Source of the DNA: Mycobacterium noviomagense
GTDB lineage: Bacteria > Actinomycetota > Actinomycetes > Mycobacteriales > Mycobacteriaceae
Direction: 5' to 3'
Assembly (NCBI RefSeq): GCF_010731635.1
Contig: NZ_AP022583.1
Coordinates: 3,038,001 to 3,102,000, forward strand
Length of the DNA: 64,000 bases
Shown: positions 48,909-57,612 of the stretch, in pieces
Layout: each line of letters begins with the position of its first letter
How positions within the stretch are numbered: position 1 is the stretch's first letter
Notes under the pieces: model-generated
Told to the model about the DNA's origin: nothing
Database searches by the model: none
The model's input: the letters and a program-made list of their open reading frames with translations, nothing else
Position numbers and translations under genes: made by a program

Positions 48909-49751
48909 CTACGTCAGCGACACGCGCCCCATGATCAGGTCGATGATCGGCTTACCGGGCGCCCACGACCCGGTAAGCGACGACATCACGTGACCGTTGT
49001 CGACGAGAAGAGTGACGCCGCTGATGCCGCACGCGGCATCGCTGTTCAAAAAAACCATCGCGTTGGCCATCTGCTGCGGCGTGTGGATCTCGCAGCCGGT
49101 CGCATCCCGGTAGTCCTGGGCAAAGGTCAGCCAGAGATCGGCATTCGCCCGGGCAAGCGGCGTATCGGTCGGGCCCGGGCAGATCGCGTTGATGCGCACA
49201 CCCTTGGCCAAGAACGGGTACGCCTTTGTCGCGACGTATGCGTTGATCGCCTGCTTACTGAAGCCGTAGTGGATGATCCCTTCCGGCTCATGGGCCTTCG
49301 CCCAGGCGTCGGCCGACTCGTAGTCGGGTGTCGCCAGGAACTCCTGCAACCGCGGCAAATCACTTTCCCAACCGATGCCGCCCACAGATGAGATAAAGCA
49401 GATCGCCGAACCGCGGGGGAGTCGGCCATCGGCCAGCATCGTCTCGATCAGATGCCGGTGCCCGATGAAGTTGATACGCATCAGCTTCGGCCCGTCCGCC
49501 ACGCCGGCCGCCGAGAAGATGGCGTGGACAGGTCCGTCGACCTGCTCGAGAGCGGAGTCGATCGACGAGCGATCAGACAGGTCGACCTGCACCGTTTGCG
49601 CAACCTCGTACGGCACCGGGGCGTAGTCCATCACGACCACATGGGCGCCGAGCTCCGCCGCGGTCTGGGCTGCGGCAGCGCCCATTCCGGTGGCGCCGCC
49701 GACGACGAGCACCCGCTTGCCGTCGTATCGGAACTGATCGATGGCCGTCAT
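48909..49751 (-). CDS. SDR oxidoreductase (coniferyl-alcohol dehydrogenase-like)
   Basis: A 280-aa short-chain dehydrogenase with GGATGMGAAAA as cofactor motif (about residues 18-28), a D (VVMDY) that favours NAD, a catalytic Ser in ICFISSVGG and YGFSKQA as the YxxxK motif. The layout, with an insert between Ser and Tyr, matches coniferyl-alcohol dehydrogenase-type or 3-alpha-HSD-type SDRs. It is a one-gene leftward unit behind palindrome copy 2. AGGAGAG lies before the ATG. Confidence 0.85.
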   Translation of the reverse strand: MTAIDQFRYDGKRVLVVGGATGMGAAAAQTAAELGAHVVVMDYAPVPYEVAQTVQVDLSDRSSIDSALEQVDGPVHAIFSAAGVADGPKLMRINFIGHRHLIETMLADGRLPRGSAICFISSVGGIGWESDLPRLQEFLATPDYESADAWAKAHEPEGIIHYGFSKQAINAYVATKAYPFLAKGVRINAICPGPTDTPLARANADLWLTFAQDYRDATGCEIHTPQQMANAMVFLNSDAACGISGVTLLVDNGHVMSSLTGSWAPGKPIIDLIMGRVSLT

Positions 49752-49789
49752 GGCTCTCCTCTCTGAGGCTACTGCAGAAGCACAAAAGC

Positions 49790-49819
49790 ACTCTACGCGG
49801 AACATATATTTGGTTTCAA
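49790..49819 (-). promoter_or_regulatory. Promoter with island palindrome, copy 2
   Basis: On the minus strand TTGAAA (49819-49814) and TAGAGT (49795-49790) are 18 bases apart. The palindrome GAACATATATTTGGTT (plus-strand reading, 49800-49815) covers the spacer. The SDR start is 38 bases downstream of the -10. Confidence 0.7.
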
Positions 49820-49831
49820 TAGGTTCGGCGT

Positions 49832-51208
49832 TCAGCCCGTGCGCTCGGCGACTCCGCGCACCACCGTGTCGCGCGCAAGGCTCAGCGCGGTCTGTTTCCC
49901 CTGGGTCCGAACGATGTTTTCGGGCATCCACAGAACGTCCATGACGCAGCGCGAGAGCATCTCGAGCGAGGGGCTGTCAATGCGGATGTCTTTAGACCTA
50001 ATCCCGTCGGATAGCAACGATTTGAGTTGTCGCAGCCGCATGGTGAACAACAAGCCGGGATTGGGCGTATCCGGTGGAGACTGGCGCATCCATGCCAGCT
50101 GGATCTTCCACTCGTCCGGGAAGCGGTCCAACGCATTGATGTTGATCCAGGTCAGTGCGTCGAGCTTTTCGACGGGTGTTGCATCAGCGCGAAGGACGCT
50201 GGCAAATCCTCCGCCGGCCTTGTGGCCGAACGACTCCATGATCGACGCGAGAAGTTCGTCCTTCGAGCCGATCAGTCGGTAGACGGTGCCGGTGCCGAGT
50301 CCAGCGGCCGAAGCGATGTCTCTGATGGTGGTGACTTCGTAACCTTTGCGGCCGAATTCGGCTCGCGCGACCGCGCGGACATACGCGGCCTTGTCGTCGA
50401 CCTCAGACTTAGTCTCCTCGACCCATGTCTCGATGGCTTCTTCCGCGACCGCAAACGCCTTGGAATTGTTCAATTCCTGGTCACTGGGCGGTCGGCTTGC
50501 GAGCCCCTGCAACATGATGCGGCACAATAGCGCTGCGGCCTGGTCGGCGACAGCGGTGTGCCGGATGATGTCAAGCCCGACATGCATCATCGACTGGCAA
50601 ATGCGGTCGGCCAGCGTGGGCAGATCGATATCGGCTCTGATGTAGCCGCTCCACCTGCCGGCCCGCAACGTCTGCAGCATCGCCTCCTGCACGGCGGTGG
50701 GTGGCTGCCGCAGGAGTGCAACGAGTTCCCGATTGGCGCTCGGCGCCTCATAGAACGACATCTGCAGCGCGGCGCGATGCTGCACGGCACACCGCGCGAT
50801 CGCCGCACCCAGCTCGACGATCTGTTCGGAGATCGGACGCGAGCCGGGGTCATCCAGTCTGTCGTGGGCGATTTCGCCGATGCGCTCCAGATCGGCGTGA
50901 TATCGCCGGACCAGTTCGACCAGGATCGCTTCCTTGGACTCGAAATGGTGATACAGGCTTCCGGGAAGAATGCCCGCGGCGTCAGCGATCTCCTGCAGCG
51001 ACGTCCGTAAGCCCGAAGACGCGATCAACGAAGCAGCGGTCTGGAGGATTTCGGTCCGCCGCGTCCCGTCGTCGTAGGCTCCTCCGGCATCCTTGCCGGC
51101 AGCCCCAGAGCGGGAGCGGCCAGCCCGTACCGGCACCTTGTTGTCGCGTGCCTCTAGGCGGGCAGGGTTCGCGGAGACCGTAGCCCGGGCCGGTTGCTGA
51201 AGCCCCAC
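49832..51208 (-). CDS. Transcription regulator with two TetR domains in tandem (Mce3R-like layout)
   Basis: A 458-aa protein made of two complete TetR units. HTH 1 is at about 71-91 (SLQEIADAAGILPGSLYHHF) and HTH 2 at about 294-315 (TIRDIASAAGLGTGTVYRLI), each followed by an all-helical ligand domain. Only a few TetR proteins have this layout; Mce3R of M. tuberculosis, repressor of a lipid-catabolism regulon, is the known case. One chain can bind an asymmetric palindrome. GGAGGTGTT precedes the GTG start. It is the only regulator in the island and thus the best candidate to bind the five palindromes. Confidence 0.88.
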   Translation of the reverse strand: MGLQQPARATVSANPARLEARDNKVPVRAGRSRSGAAGKDAGGAYDDGTRRTEILQTAASLIASSGLRTSLQEIADAAGILPGSLYHHFESKEAILVELVRRYHADLERIGEIAHDRLDDPGSRPISEQIVELGAAIARCAVQHRAALQMSFYEAPSANRELVALLRQPPTAVQEAMLQTLRAGRWSGYIRADIDLPTLADRICQSMMHVGLDIIRHTAVADQAAALLCRIMLQGLASRPPSDQELNNSKAFAVAEEAIETWVEETKSEVDDKAAYVRAVARAEFGRKGYEVTTIRDIASAAGLGTGTVYRLIGSKDELLASIMESFGHKAGGGFASVLRADATPVEKLDALTWININALDRFPDEWKIQLAWMRQSPPDTPNPGLLFTMRLRQLKSLLSDGIRSKDIRIDSPSLEMLSRCVMDVLWMPENIVRTQGKQTALSLARDTVVRGVAERTG

Positions 51209-51386
51209 AACACCTCCACGGCGCCGGATTGCGTCCTGGTCGGGCCGAAACGCCGACCCAACTTTTGGTTTACGCTACCAGAGGGTAACCTCGCTGTGCG
51301 CCCGCTGAACGGGCACGCGCCGCCCGAACCCCGTAGCTATGTCGGGTTTGCTGTCAAGGCGCCTGACACGTTCATCAGTGCTACGT

Positions 51387-52034
51387 CTAAATGGTCGGGC
51401 CGTCCCACCCGTTGACGGCGACCACCTCCTCGAGTGGCCGTCGACGTGCCGGGTGAAACGTCTTGCCGTGGCGCAGACGGCCAACCGGAAGGAGGCACCC
51501 CTGCACGTAACTGTCCGGGATGCCGAGCAGCTCGCGGACGGCGTCCTCGTGGTGCAGGTGCAGCGTCGTCACGCAGGTCCCGTAACCGCGGGTATGCAGG
51601 GCAAGCTGGAAATTCCACACCGCCGGGAAGATCGAGCCGTACAGGGTGGCCTGGTGGAACGACTCGTCGCCGTCGATGCGTGGCAAATATGGTTCATAGC
51701 AGGGGATTACGAGCAGCGGCACTTTCGCCATGTTCTCGACGAGCCACTCGGTCGACGACATCAGACGCCCACCAGGGGTGTCGGCGGGCACCAATTCGGC
51801 GACCATCTGGCCGCCCACCCGCAGCAGGTAGGCGTCGCGGTACAGCCCGGCGATCTTCTCGCGCAGCGTGGGGTCGGTGACCACGAGCCAGCGCCAGGAC
51901 TGTTGGTTGGATCCGTTGGCCGCCTGTAATCCGATGCGAAGGCAGTCACGGATGTCGCCGAGGTCGAGGGGCGCATCCAGATCGAGCGACTTTCGGGCCG
52001 ACCGGGTTGCGGTCAGTAGGTGCTCGATGTCCAC
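51387..52034 (-). CDS. Nitroreductase-family flavoprotein
   Basis: A 215-aa FMN-dependent nitroreductase-like protein: N-terminal TATRSARKSLD (FMN phosphate region), AANGSNQQSWRWLVV, a central insert and GIPDSYVQGCLLPVGR near the C-terminus. Family members reduce nitro groups, enones or flavins, or dehalogenate. GTG 52034 lies 10 bases after the amidohydrolase stop; a TTG start at 52073 would overlap it. Second gene of the leftward amidohydrolase operon. Confidence 0.83.
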   Translation of the reverse strand: MDIEHLLTATRSARKSLDLDAPLDLGDIRDCLRIGLQAANGSNQQSWRWLVVTDPTLREKIAGLYRDAYLLRVGGQMVAELVPADTPGGRLMSSTEWLVENMAKVPLLVIPCYEPYLPRIDGDESFHQATLYGSIFPAVWNFQLALHTRGYGTCVTTLHLHHEDAVRELLGIPDSYVQGCLLPVGRLRHGKTFHPARRRPLEEVVAVNGWDGPTI

Positions 52035-52044
52035 GAGACTGCAG

Positions 52045-53331
52045 TCAGTTCGACGTCGGTAGCTTCGCGGCAAGGTCCAGCACTGTCACGGTGTCCGTGC
52101 CGGTCTTCTTGAGCCGTGCGGAGGATCGGTAACCCAGGTCGACGTCTTTGGCCTGCGCCCGCAGGGCGCCGACGGTGGCCTGCTCACGTGGGATGTGTTT
52201 GAACAGGTCGAACGAGAAAAGCCGGATGGCGTTCTCGTGGGTGATCTTGTTGATCTCGTCGTCGGGCACACCGTCGAGGTAGATGGCCAGCGTCTCCGGC
52301 GCGACCGGCCAGGTGGAATCGGAATGCGGATAGTCACATTCCCACGTGATCATGTCGATGTTGAGCTTGTGGCGGCTCTCGATGCCGAAGCCGTCGTCGA
52401 TGAAGCAGGTGATGATCCGCTCGTTGAACACATCGCTGGGCAACTTGTCGCCGAAATCCTGATGCGTCCAGGCCCGGTGCATCTTGTAGACGCGGTCGAT
52501 GCGTTCGAGGAAGTACGGGATCCAGCCGATCCCGCCTTCGGACAACGCGAACTTCAGGTCGGGAAACTTGCGCAGCACCGGCGACCACACTAGGTCGGCG
52601 GCGGCGTTGACGATGCTCATCGGCTGCAGGGTGATCATCGTGTCGACTGGCGCCTCGATCGATGTGATGACTACTGACGACGACGAGCCGATGTGCAGGC
52701 AGACGACCGTGTTCTCGTCGTTGCAGGCCTGCCAGAACGGATCCCAATGCGGGTTGTGCAGTGAGGGATACCCGAGTTTTTCCGGGTTCTCGGAGAACGT
52801 CACCGCGTGGCAGCCCTTCTTGGCCACCCGCCGCACCTCCTCGGCCATCAACTGCGGGTCCCAGATCGGCGGCAGCGCGAGCGGAATCATGCGACCGGGG
52901 TACGTGCCGCACCACTGGTCGATGTGCCAGTCGTTGTAGGCACGCAGAACCGTCAGGCCGAGGCCCTTGTCCTTTGCGCGAGCGAAATATTGACCGCAGA
53001 ACTGCGGGTAGGACGGGAAGTTCATCGCGGCGACGACACCGTTGGCGTTCATGTCGCGGATCCGCTCATGGATGTTGTAGCAGCCCTCGCGGATCTCGCT
53101 GAGTTTGGTTGGCTCGGCGCCGTACTCGTCCGGTGGGCGGCCAGCGACCGCATTCAGACCGACATTGGTCGCTTCCTGCCCTTCGAATACCCAGGCGTCC
53201 GTGCCGTCGGGTCGCTGGATCAGCTTGGGCACATCGTCCTTGTATTTCTCGGGGATGTGACCCTCGAACATGTCGGGGGGTTCGACGAGGTGGTCGTCGA
53301 CGGAGACCAGGATGAAGTCGTCCATTTTCAT
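52045..53331 (-). CDS. Amidohydrolase 2 (COG2159) family metal-dependent hydrolase
   Basis: A 428-aa TIM-barrel hydrolase or decarboxylase. The N-terminal metal motif has VDDHLVEPPDMF (His14); CLHIGSS (metal His in the middle), and ITWECDYPHSDSTWP (active-site Asp) are seen. This subgroup is common in mycobacterial catabolic loci and related to aminocarboxymuconate-semialdehyde decarboxylase-type enzymes, so ring-product hydrolysis or decarboxylation is possible. AAGGAG lies 8 bases before the ATG at 53331. Confidence 0.88.
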   Translation of the reverse strand: MKMDDFILVSVDDHLVEPPDMFEGHIPEKYKDDVPKLIQRPDGTDAWVFEGQEATNVGLNAVAGRPPDEYGAEPTKLSEIREGCYNIHERIRDMNANGVVAAMNFPSYPQFCGQYFARAKDKGLGLTVLRAYNDWHIDQWCGTYPGRMIPLALPPIWDPQLMAEEVRRVAKKGCHAVTFSENPEKLGYPSLHNPHWDPFWQACNDENTVVCLHIGSSSSVVITSIEAPVDTMITLQPMSIVNAAADLVWSPVLRKFPDLKFALSEGGIGWIPYFLERIDRVYKMHRAWTHQDFGDKLPSDVFNERIITCFIDDGFGIESRHKLNIDMITWECDYPHSDSTWPVAPETLAIYLDGVPDDEINKITHENAIRLFSFDLFKHIPREQATVGALRAQAKDVDLGYRSSARLKKTGTDTVTVLDLAAKLPTSN

Positions 53332-53363
53332 GGTGTCTGCTCCTTGTGCGTCCGACGAGCGCG

Positions 53364-53392
53364 ACTTTACTGTGGAACAGATATTTGGTCAA
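53364..53392 (-). promoter_or_regulatory. Promoter with island palindrome, copy 3
   Basis: On the minus strand TTGACC (53392-53387) and TAAAGT (53369-53364) are 17 bases apart. The palindrome GAACAGATATTTGGTC (53375-53390) lies over the spacer and -35. It serves the amidohydrolase operon and, being between divergent genes, may also act on the rightward AveC operon. Confidence 0.75.
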
Positions 53393-53412
53393 CAAAGTCG
53401 GGAGATCGGGCC

Positions 53413-53529
53413 GTGGGCGCTGTCATCATGTTGGGCACGCTATTCGGATTGATCGTCCTGATATTCGGTCTGGTGCAACACTTCGACCCGGAAGCACGTC
53501 GTGCTCCGAGCCAAGAGCGTGATCGATGA
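53413..53529 (+). CDS. Single-pass membrane micropeptide coupled to the AveC-family gene
   Basis: A 38-codon frame from GTG 53413 (or 33 codons from ATG 53428) encoding one TM helix (MLGTLFGLIVLIFGLV) and a short charged tail. Its TGA overlaps the ATG of the AveC-family gene (ATGA), the same coupling used by the subunit pairs in this island. That supports translation and a role as a small membrane partner of the AveC-like protein. No homology can be judged at this length. Confidence 0.55.
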   Translation: MGAVIMLGTLFGLIVLIFGLVQHFDPEARRAPSQERDR

Positions 53530-54311
53530 GCGCCGAGTTGACGTCCCTGCTGAAGGCGGCGATCGGCTTCGCCTACGTCGGAGGCGTCGCGTTTGTCGCA
53601 ATTGGCGTGTACCTGAGCTATCGCCAGCGCCGCCTGCACCCACTCCTGCTCCTGTGCATCTCGGCGATCTCGTTCTCGTGGATCGAGGCCCCCTACGACT
53701 GGGCGATGTACGCGCAGTTCCCCCCTGCGCTGCCTCGCATGCCGTCGTGGTGGCCATTGAACATGACGTGGGGCGGGCTGCCCTCGTCCGTGCCGATCGG
53801 CTACATCTCCTACTTCGTGCTGCCCGCCGTGATCGGCGCGACGCTCGGTCGATGGTTGAGCGCGAAGTTTCGCTGGCGCAGACCCGCCACGCTCCTTACT
53901 GTCGGGCTCGTCGTCGGGTTCTGCTGGGCCTTCCTCTTCAACGCGATCGTGGGAGCCCGGTTGGGCGTCTTCTACTACGGCCGTGTGATCCCAGGGCTGG
54001 GACTGTGGGAAGGGACCAAGCACCAGTACCCGATCTACGACTCCCTGGCGATGGGCGTGCAGATGATGGTCTTCACTTACCTGCTTGGGCGGACGGATTC
54101 CGAAGGACGAAATGTCATTGAAATGTGGGCCGACAAGAGGTCGACGAGCCGACTTCAATCGTCGGTTCTGTCCGTCATCGCCGTCGTCGTCATCGGAAAC
54201 GTCCTCTACGGAGCTGTTTTCGCGCCTCATCTCGTGACCAAGCTGGCCGGTTGGGTGACCGCCGGCCCCACGGCACAGTTGTTCCCCGGTGTAGCGAACC
54301 AGCCCCGGTAG
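53526..54311 (+). CDS. AveC-family (spirocyclase-like) integral membrane protein 1
   Basis: A 261-aa protein with about six TM segments and conserved polar residues between them (WIEAPYDWAMYAQFPP, YISYFVLP, KHQYPIYDS). It resembles the AveC family, whose founding member in Streptomyces shapes the spiroketal of avermectin; related mycobacterial proteins are known only from genomes. A membrane-bound enzyme acting on a hydrophobic substrate is likely. The larger paralog lies at 61282-62409. Confidence 0.72.
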   Translation: MSAELTSLLKAAIGFAYVGGVAFVAIGVYLSYRQRRLHPLLLLCISAISFSWIEAPYDWAMYAQFPPALPRMPSWWPLNMTWGGLPSSVPIGYISYFVLPAVIGATLGRWLSAKFRWRRPATLLTVGLVVGFCWAFLFNAIVGARLGVFYYGRVIPGLGLWEGTKHQYPIYDSLAMGVQMMVFTYLLGRTDSEGRNVIEMWADKRSTSRLQSSVLSVIAVVVIGNVLYGAVFAPHLVTKLAGWVTAGPTAQLFPGVANQPR

Positions 54312-54324
54312 GCGATCGCAGTAA

Positions 54325-55254
54325 CTACGTAGTGATTCCCAGCCGCTCGCAGACGCCGAAGACTTCCTCGAAAATCGATCCCGGCACGGTGAACGGTTCG
54401 GTGGCCGACACCTCGGCCAGATGCTCAGCGACGTCTTCGACGGTCGGTTTGCTTCCCGGCTCGGCGAGCCAGCCCTGGCCGAGCCCGACGAACACCCGCG
54501 CGAAGCGCCCAGCACAGGCGGAGTAATTCTGATGAGTGAGGTCACACTCGCGGCTGGCCAGGAAGACGACCATGGGGACGACCAGTTCAGGCTGGATGAC
54601 TTTCAGAAAGCCCAGTTCTTCAAGCGCTTTCGCGTCGCCGACGGTTTCGGTGACCATGCGGGAAAACCCGAACGGCAGCACGGTGTTGGCCAGGATCCCG
54701 TGCTCGGCGCCTTCGATCGCGATGACGTTGGTCAGCCCGACCAGGCCGGCTTTGGCCGCGGCGTAATGCGCTTCGAGTGGCTGGCCGAACATCCCGCCGG
54801 ACGAGGAGATGAACACGAACCGGCCGTAGCCCTGGGTCTTCATCACCCGATAGGCGGGCTGGCTCAGATAAAAACCGCCGTCGAGATGCACGCTGAGCAT
54901 GCGTCGCCAGTCTTGAGGCGACAGCTCCTCGAACGGGATGCTGTTGAAGATGCCGGCGTTGCTCACCACCGCGTCGAGGCGGCCGAACCGGTCGAGGGCG
55001 GCGCGCACGATCGTCTCACCGCCTTCGGGGCTGTCGACCGAATCATGCGACGCCACTGCGGTGCCGCCCGCCCGCTCGATCTCCTCGACGACCTGGTCGG
55101 CGACCGTGGCGTCCGACCCCTCTCCGTGCATGGTTCCGCCGAGATCGTTGACGACCACAGCGGCGCCGCGGCGCGCCAGCTCGATCGCGTACAGCCGGCC
55201 AAGGCCTCGCCCTGCTCCGGTGACGATGGCGACCTGGTCGGTGAAGTTGATCAT
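54325..55254 (-). CDS. SDR oxidoreductase (17-beta-HSD type 4-like)
   Basis: A 309-aa SDR with TGAGRGLG (residues 12-19), NNAG-equivalent SNAGIFNS, catalytic SSSGG and YAAAKAG. The segment VVNDLGGTMHGEG is typical of the dehydrogenase part of peroxisomal multifunctional enzyme type 2, which oxidises 3-hydroxyacyl-CoA in beta-oxidation of branched or steroid side chains. It is the third gene after two acyl-CoA dehydrogenases, with ATGA overlap, so a beta-oxidation step is likely. Confidence 0.87.
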   Translation of the reverse strand: MINFTDQVAIVTGAGRGLGRLYAIELARRGAAVVVNDLGGTMHGEGSDATVADQVVEEIERAGGTAVASHDSVDSPEGGETIVRAALDRFGRLDAVVSNAGIFNSIPFEELSPQDWRRMLSVHLDGGFYLSQPAYRVMKTQGYGRFVFISSSGGMFGQPLEAHYAAAKAGLVGLTNVIAIEGAEHGILANTVLPFGFSRMVTETVGDAKALEELGFLKVIQPELVVPMVVFLASRECDLTHQNYSACAGRFARVFVGLGQGWLAEPGSKPTVEDVAEHLAEVSATEPFTVPGSIFEEVFGVCERLGITT

Positions 55255-56357
55255 GCGTTGCTCCTTGCCAATTGGTGTACGAGTTGCGCACCGACCTCCT
55301 CGAGGTAGCGGTCGGGTCCGCCATGGAACGACTGCCAGTTCAGAAGGCGCTTGAGATAGAGATGGGCATCGTGCTCCCAGGTGAAGCCGATACCGCCGAA
55401 AACCTGGATCGCGGTGTCGCCGACGGAGGCCAGCTGGCAGGCGAATGCCTTGGCGCGCACGGCGGCCAAGTGCCGCTCGTGGGACTCAGCGGCGTCGGCA
55501 GCCCACAGCGCGTGCATGACACCGCCACGTACCAGCTCGACGGTTTCGAACATGTCGACGCACAGATGCTGAATCGCTTGGAACGAACCGATCGGTTGGC
55601 CGAATTGCTTGCGCACCTTGGCATATTCGACTGCTGAATCCATGACCGCATGGGCAGCGCCGAGCGCGTCGGCGGCAGAGGCGATCAGCACGTCGTCGAT
55701 GAGCGCGTCGACCGTATCCGGGGAGCCGACGGCGAGACGCTGCGCCGGGGCATCGTCAAGTGCGACGCGGAACTGCTTGCGGGTCTGATCGATTCCCGGC
55801 TGCGGTGTTACAGCGACACCGGGGGAGGAGGTCTCCACTGCGAAAAGCGCTGTGCCGTCGGGGTCGTTACCCAGCACCAGCAGCACGTGTGCCGCGGCAG
55901 CGTCCGGTAGCTGGGCGATCTCGCCATGCAGCGCCACCCGACCGCCTTCCTCGCTGGCCCTCGGCAGCGATCGGTCGAAGTCCAAAGGGCCCACCGTGGC
56001 AATCGTGGCGCCGGCCGCGATCCCGGCCAAGAGCGCGGCTTCCTCAGCGCCAAATCGGGTCAGCGCACGAGTCGCCGCGACTGCGCTCGATAGCCAAGGC
56101 CCCGGGTAAAGCGCCGCACCCAGTTCCTCGAGGACGATCCCGGCTTCCACCATGCTCATGCCAGCACCGCCGTGCCGTTGCGGCACCAAAAGCCCTGTGG
56201 TTCCGAGGTCGGCAAGGCCTCGCCAGACGTCCCATGTCATGCCCGTCGGATCATCAAGTAGAGGGCGCACGTGACCGGCGATCGTGGCTTTTTCGGCAAG
56301 GAACCGCCGCACGGTGTCGCGAAGGGCCAGCTGCTCGTCGCCCATCTCGAGGTTCAT
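55251..56357 (-). CDS. Acyl-CoA dehydrogenase, subunit-like protein 2
   Basis: A 368-aa acyl-CoA dehydrogenase fold: N-terminal helical domain, middle beta domain and C-terminal helices with RKQFGQPIGSFQAIQHL and QVFGGIGFTWEHDAHLYLKR. It is shorter than its neighbour and reads like the beta-type subunit of the alpha2-beta2 acyl-CoA dehydrogenases that mycobacteria use for steroid side chains (FadE pairs). Both neighbours overlap by 4 bases. Substrate unknown. Confidence 0.88.
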   Translation of the reverse strand: MNLEMGDEQLALRDTVRRFLAEKATIAGHVRPLLDDPTGMTWDVWRGLADLGTTGLLVPQRHGGAGMSMVEAGIVLEELGAALYPGPWLSSAVAATRALTRFGAEEAALLAGIAAGATIATVGPLDFDRSLPRASEEGGRVALHGEIAQLPDAAAAHVLLVLGNDPDGTALFAVETSSPGVAVTPQPGIDQTRKQFRVALDDAPAQRLAVGSPDTVDALIDDVLIASAADALGAAHAVMDSAVEYAKVRKQFGQPIGSFQAIQHLCVDMFETVELVRGGVMHALWAADAAESHERHLAAVRAKAFACQLASVGDTAIQVFGGIGFTWEHDAHLYLKRLLNWQSFHGGPDRYLEEVGAQLVHQLARSNA

Positions 56358-57511
56358 TTGCGCGGCAACCCCAGGACGCGTTGCGCGGTGACGTTCTTGT
56401 TGATCTGCGTCGTGCCGCCGGCAATCGTGAGCGAGCGCGAGGCCAGCCGGCGCTCAGCCCACCGACCATTGGCGGCGACGGGCCCAAGCACGTCGAAAGC
56501 TAGTGCGGCAAGGTCTTGCCCGAGCTCGCCCCATATCGTCTTGGCCAGGCTGGCCGACGCGAAGGCGTCGCCACCGTGCAGCATCGCCGAAATCGACCGC
56601 TGGCAAAGCACTTCCAGGTACTTGGTCCGCACCGCCAGCTCTCCAAGGCGGCGCAGCGTCACGGGATCCTGCAGCGCCGGCCGGCCGTTGACCGCGATCC
56701 CCGCCAGATCGGCCACCAGATCCTCGAGCTGCACCTGCAATCCGGCGTATAGCCGCGCTGCTCCGGCACGCTCATGGCTGAGCGTGGTGGTGGCGACCTG
56801 CCAACCCTGGTTTTGCGGGCCGAGCAGCGCATCCGCCGGCACCCGCACATCGTCGAAGAACAGCTCGGCGAAATCGGCTTCTCCCGTGAGGGTCACGAGA
56901 GGCCGGGCCTGAATGCCCGGTAATGCCATGTCGACGATCAGGCATGAGATCCCCTTGTGCTTCGGCGCTTCCGGGTCGGTACGCACGTACAGCTGGCACC
57001 AATCAGCTCGGTGCCCAAGCGAAGTCCAGATCTTCTGACCGTTGACCACGAAATGGTCTCCGACCCGCACCGCTTTAGTACGCAGCGAGGCGAGATCCGA
57101 TCCAGCCTCAGGTTCCGACATTCCCTGACACCAAATATCGTCGGCGCGAACCATCCGGGGAAGCAGCGTGCGTTTCTGCTCCTCGGTTCCGTACTGCATG
57201 ATCGCCGGCGCGATGTTGTTGATCCCGATGACGTTGAGCGGGACAGGCATCCGTGCCCGAGTTGTCTCCTCGGCGTACACGAGCTGCTCCAGCACCGTCG
57301 CGCCGCGACCGCCGTACTCACGCGGCCAAGAAACGGCCGCCCAGCCTGCGTCCGCGATCGTCGCGTTCCATGCCCGCAGCGTCTCGAATGCAGCATCGTC
57401 GCGGCCGCCCATGCGGCCCGCGGCCACAACGTCATCGGTCAGGTTGGCAGACAGCCACGCCCGCAATTCATTGCGAAAGTGCTCCACTTCGGCAGGGTAT
57501 GAAAAATCCAC
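56354..57511 (-). CDS. Acyl-CoA dehydrogenase, subunit-like protein 1
   Basis: A 385-aa acyl-CoA dehydrogenase. CQGMSEPEAGSDLASLRTKA and the KIWTSLGHRADWC strand form the FAD site, and the C-terminal TIAGGTTQINKNVTAQRVLGLPR replaces the common YGGTxEIQ motif. Together with the next gene it probably forms a heterotetramer. GTG 57511 is used. First gene of a three-gene leftward operon under palindrome copy 4. Confidence 0.9.
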   Translation of the reverse strand: MDFSYPAEVEHFRNELRAWLSANLTDDVVAAGRMGGRDDAAFETLRAWNATIADAGWAAVSWPREYGGRGATVLEQLVYAEETTRARMPVPLNVIGINNIAPAIMQYGTEEQKRTLLPRMVRADDIWCQGMSEPEAGSDLASLRTKAVRVGDHFVVNGQKIWTSLGHRADWCQLYVRTDPEAPKHKGISCLIVDMALPGIQARPLVTLTGEADFAELFFDDVRVPADALLGPQNQGWQVATTTLSHERAGAARLYAGLQVQLEDLVADLAGIAVNGRPALQDPVTLRRLGELAVRTKYLEVLCQRSISAMLHGGDAFASASLAKTIWGELGQDLAALAFDVLGPVAANGRWAERRLASRSLTIAGGTTQINKNVTAQRVLGLPRK

Positions 57512-57553
57512 GGTGTCCTGTCGGCCTCACACGTTTGACTGCGGCCAAGCCGA

Positions 57554-57582
57554 ACTCTACGGTGGAACAGATATTTGGTCAA
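57554..57582 (-). promoter_or_regulatory. Promoter with island palindrome, copy 4
   Basis: On the minus strand TTGACC (57582-57577) and TAGAGT (57559-57554) are exactly 17 bases apart, a near-ideal primary-sigma promoter. The palindrome GAACAGATATTTGGTC (57565-57580) is identical to copy 3, and the identity extends over 22 bases (57562-57583). It lies between the acyl-CoA dehydrogenase operon and the NorD-like gene. Confidence 0.78.
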
Positions 57583-57612
57583 CCAGACGCCACCCTGCCG
57601 GAAGAGGGCTCC

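Noticed and set aside
51241..51300. GGTTTAC...GTAACC repeat upstream of the double-TetR gene as an operator
   Set aside because: Arms are short and uneven, and promoter boxes at a fitting distance are poor; too weak to list.
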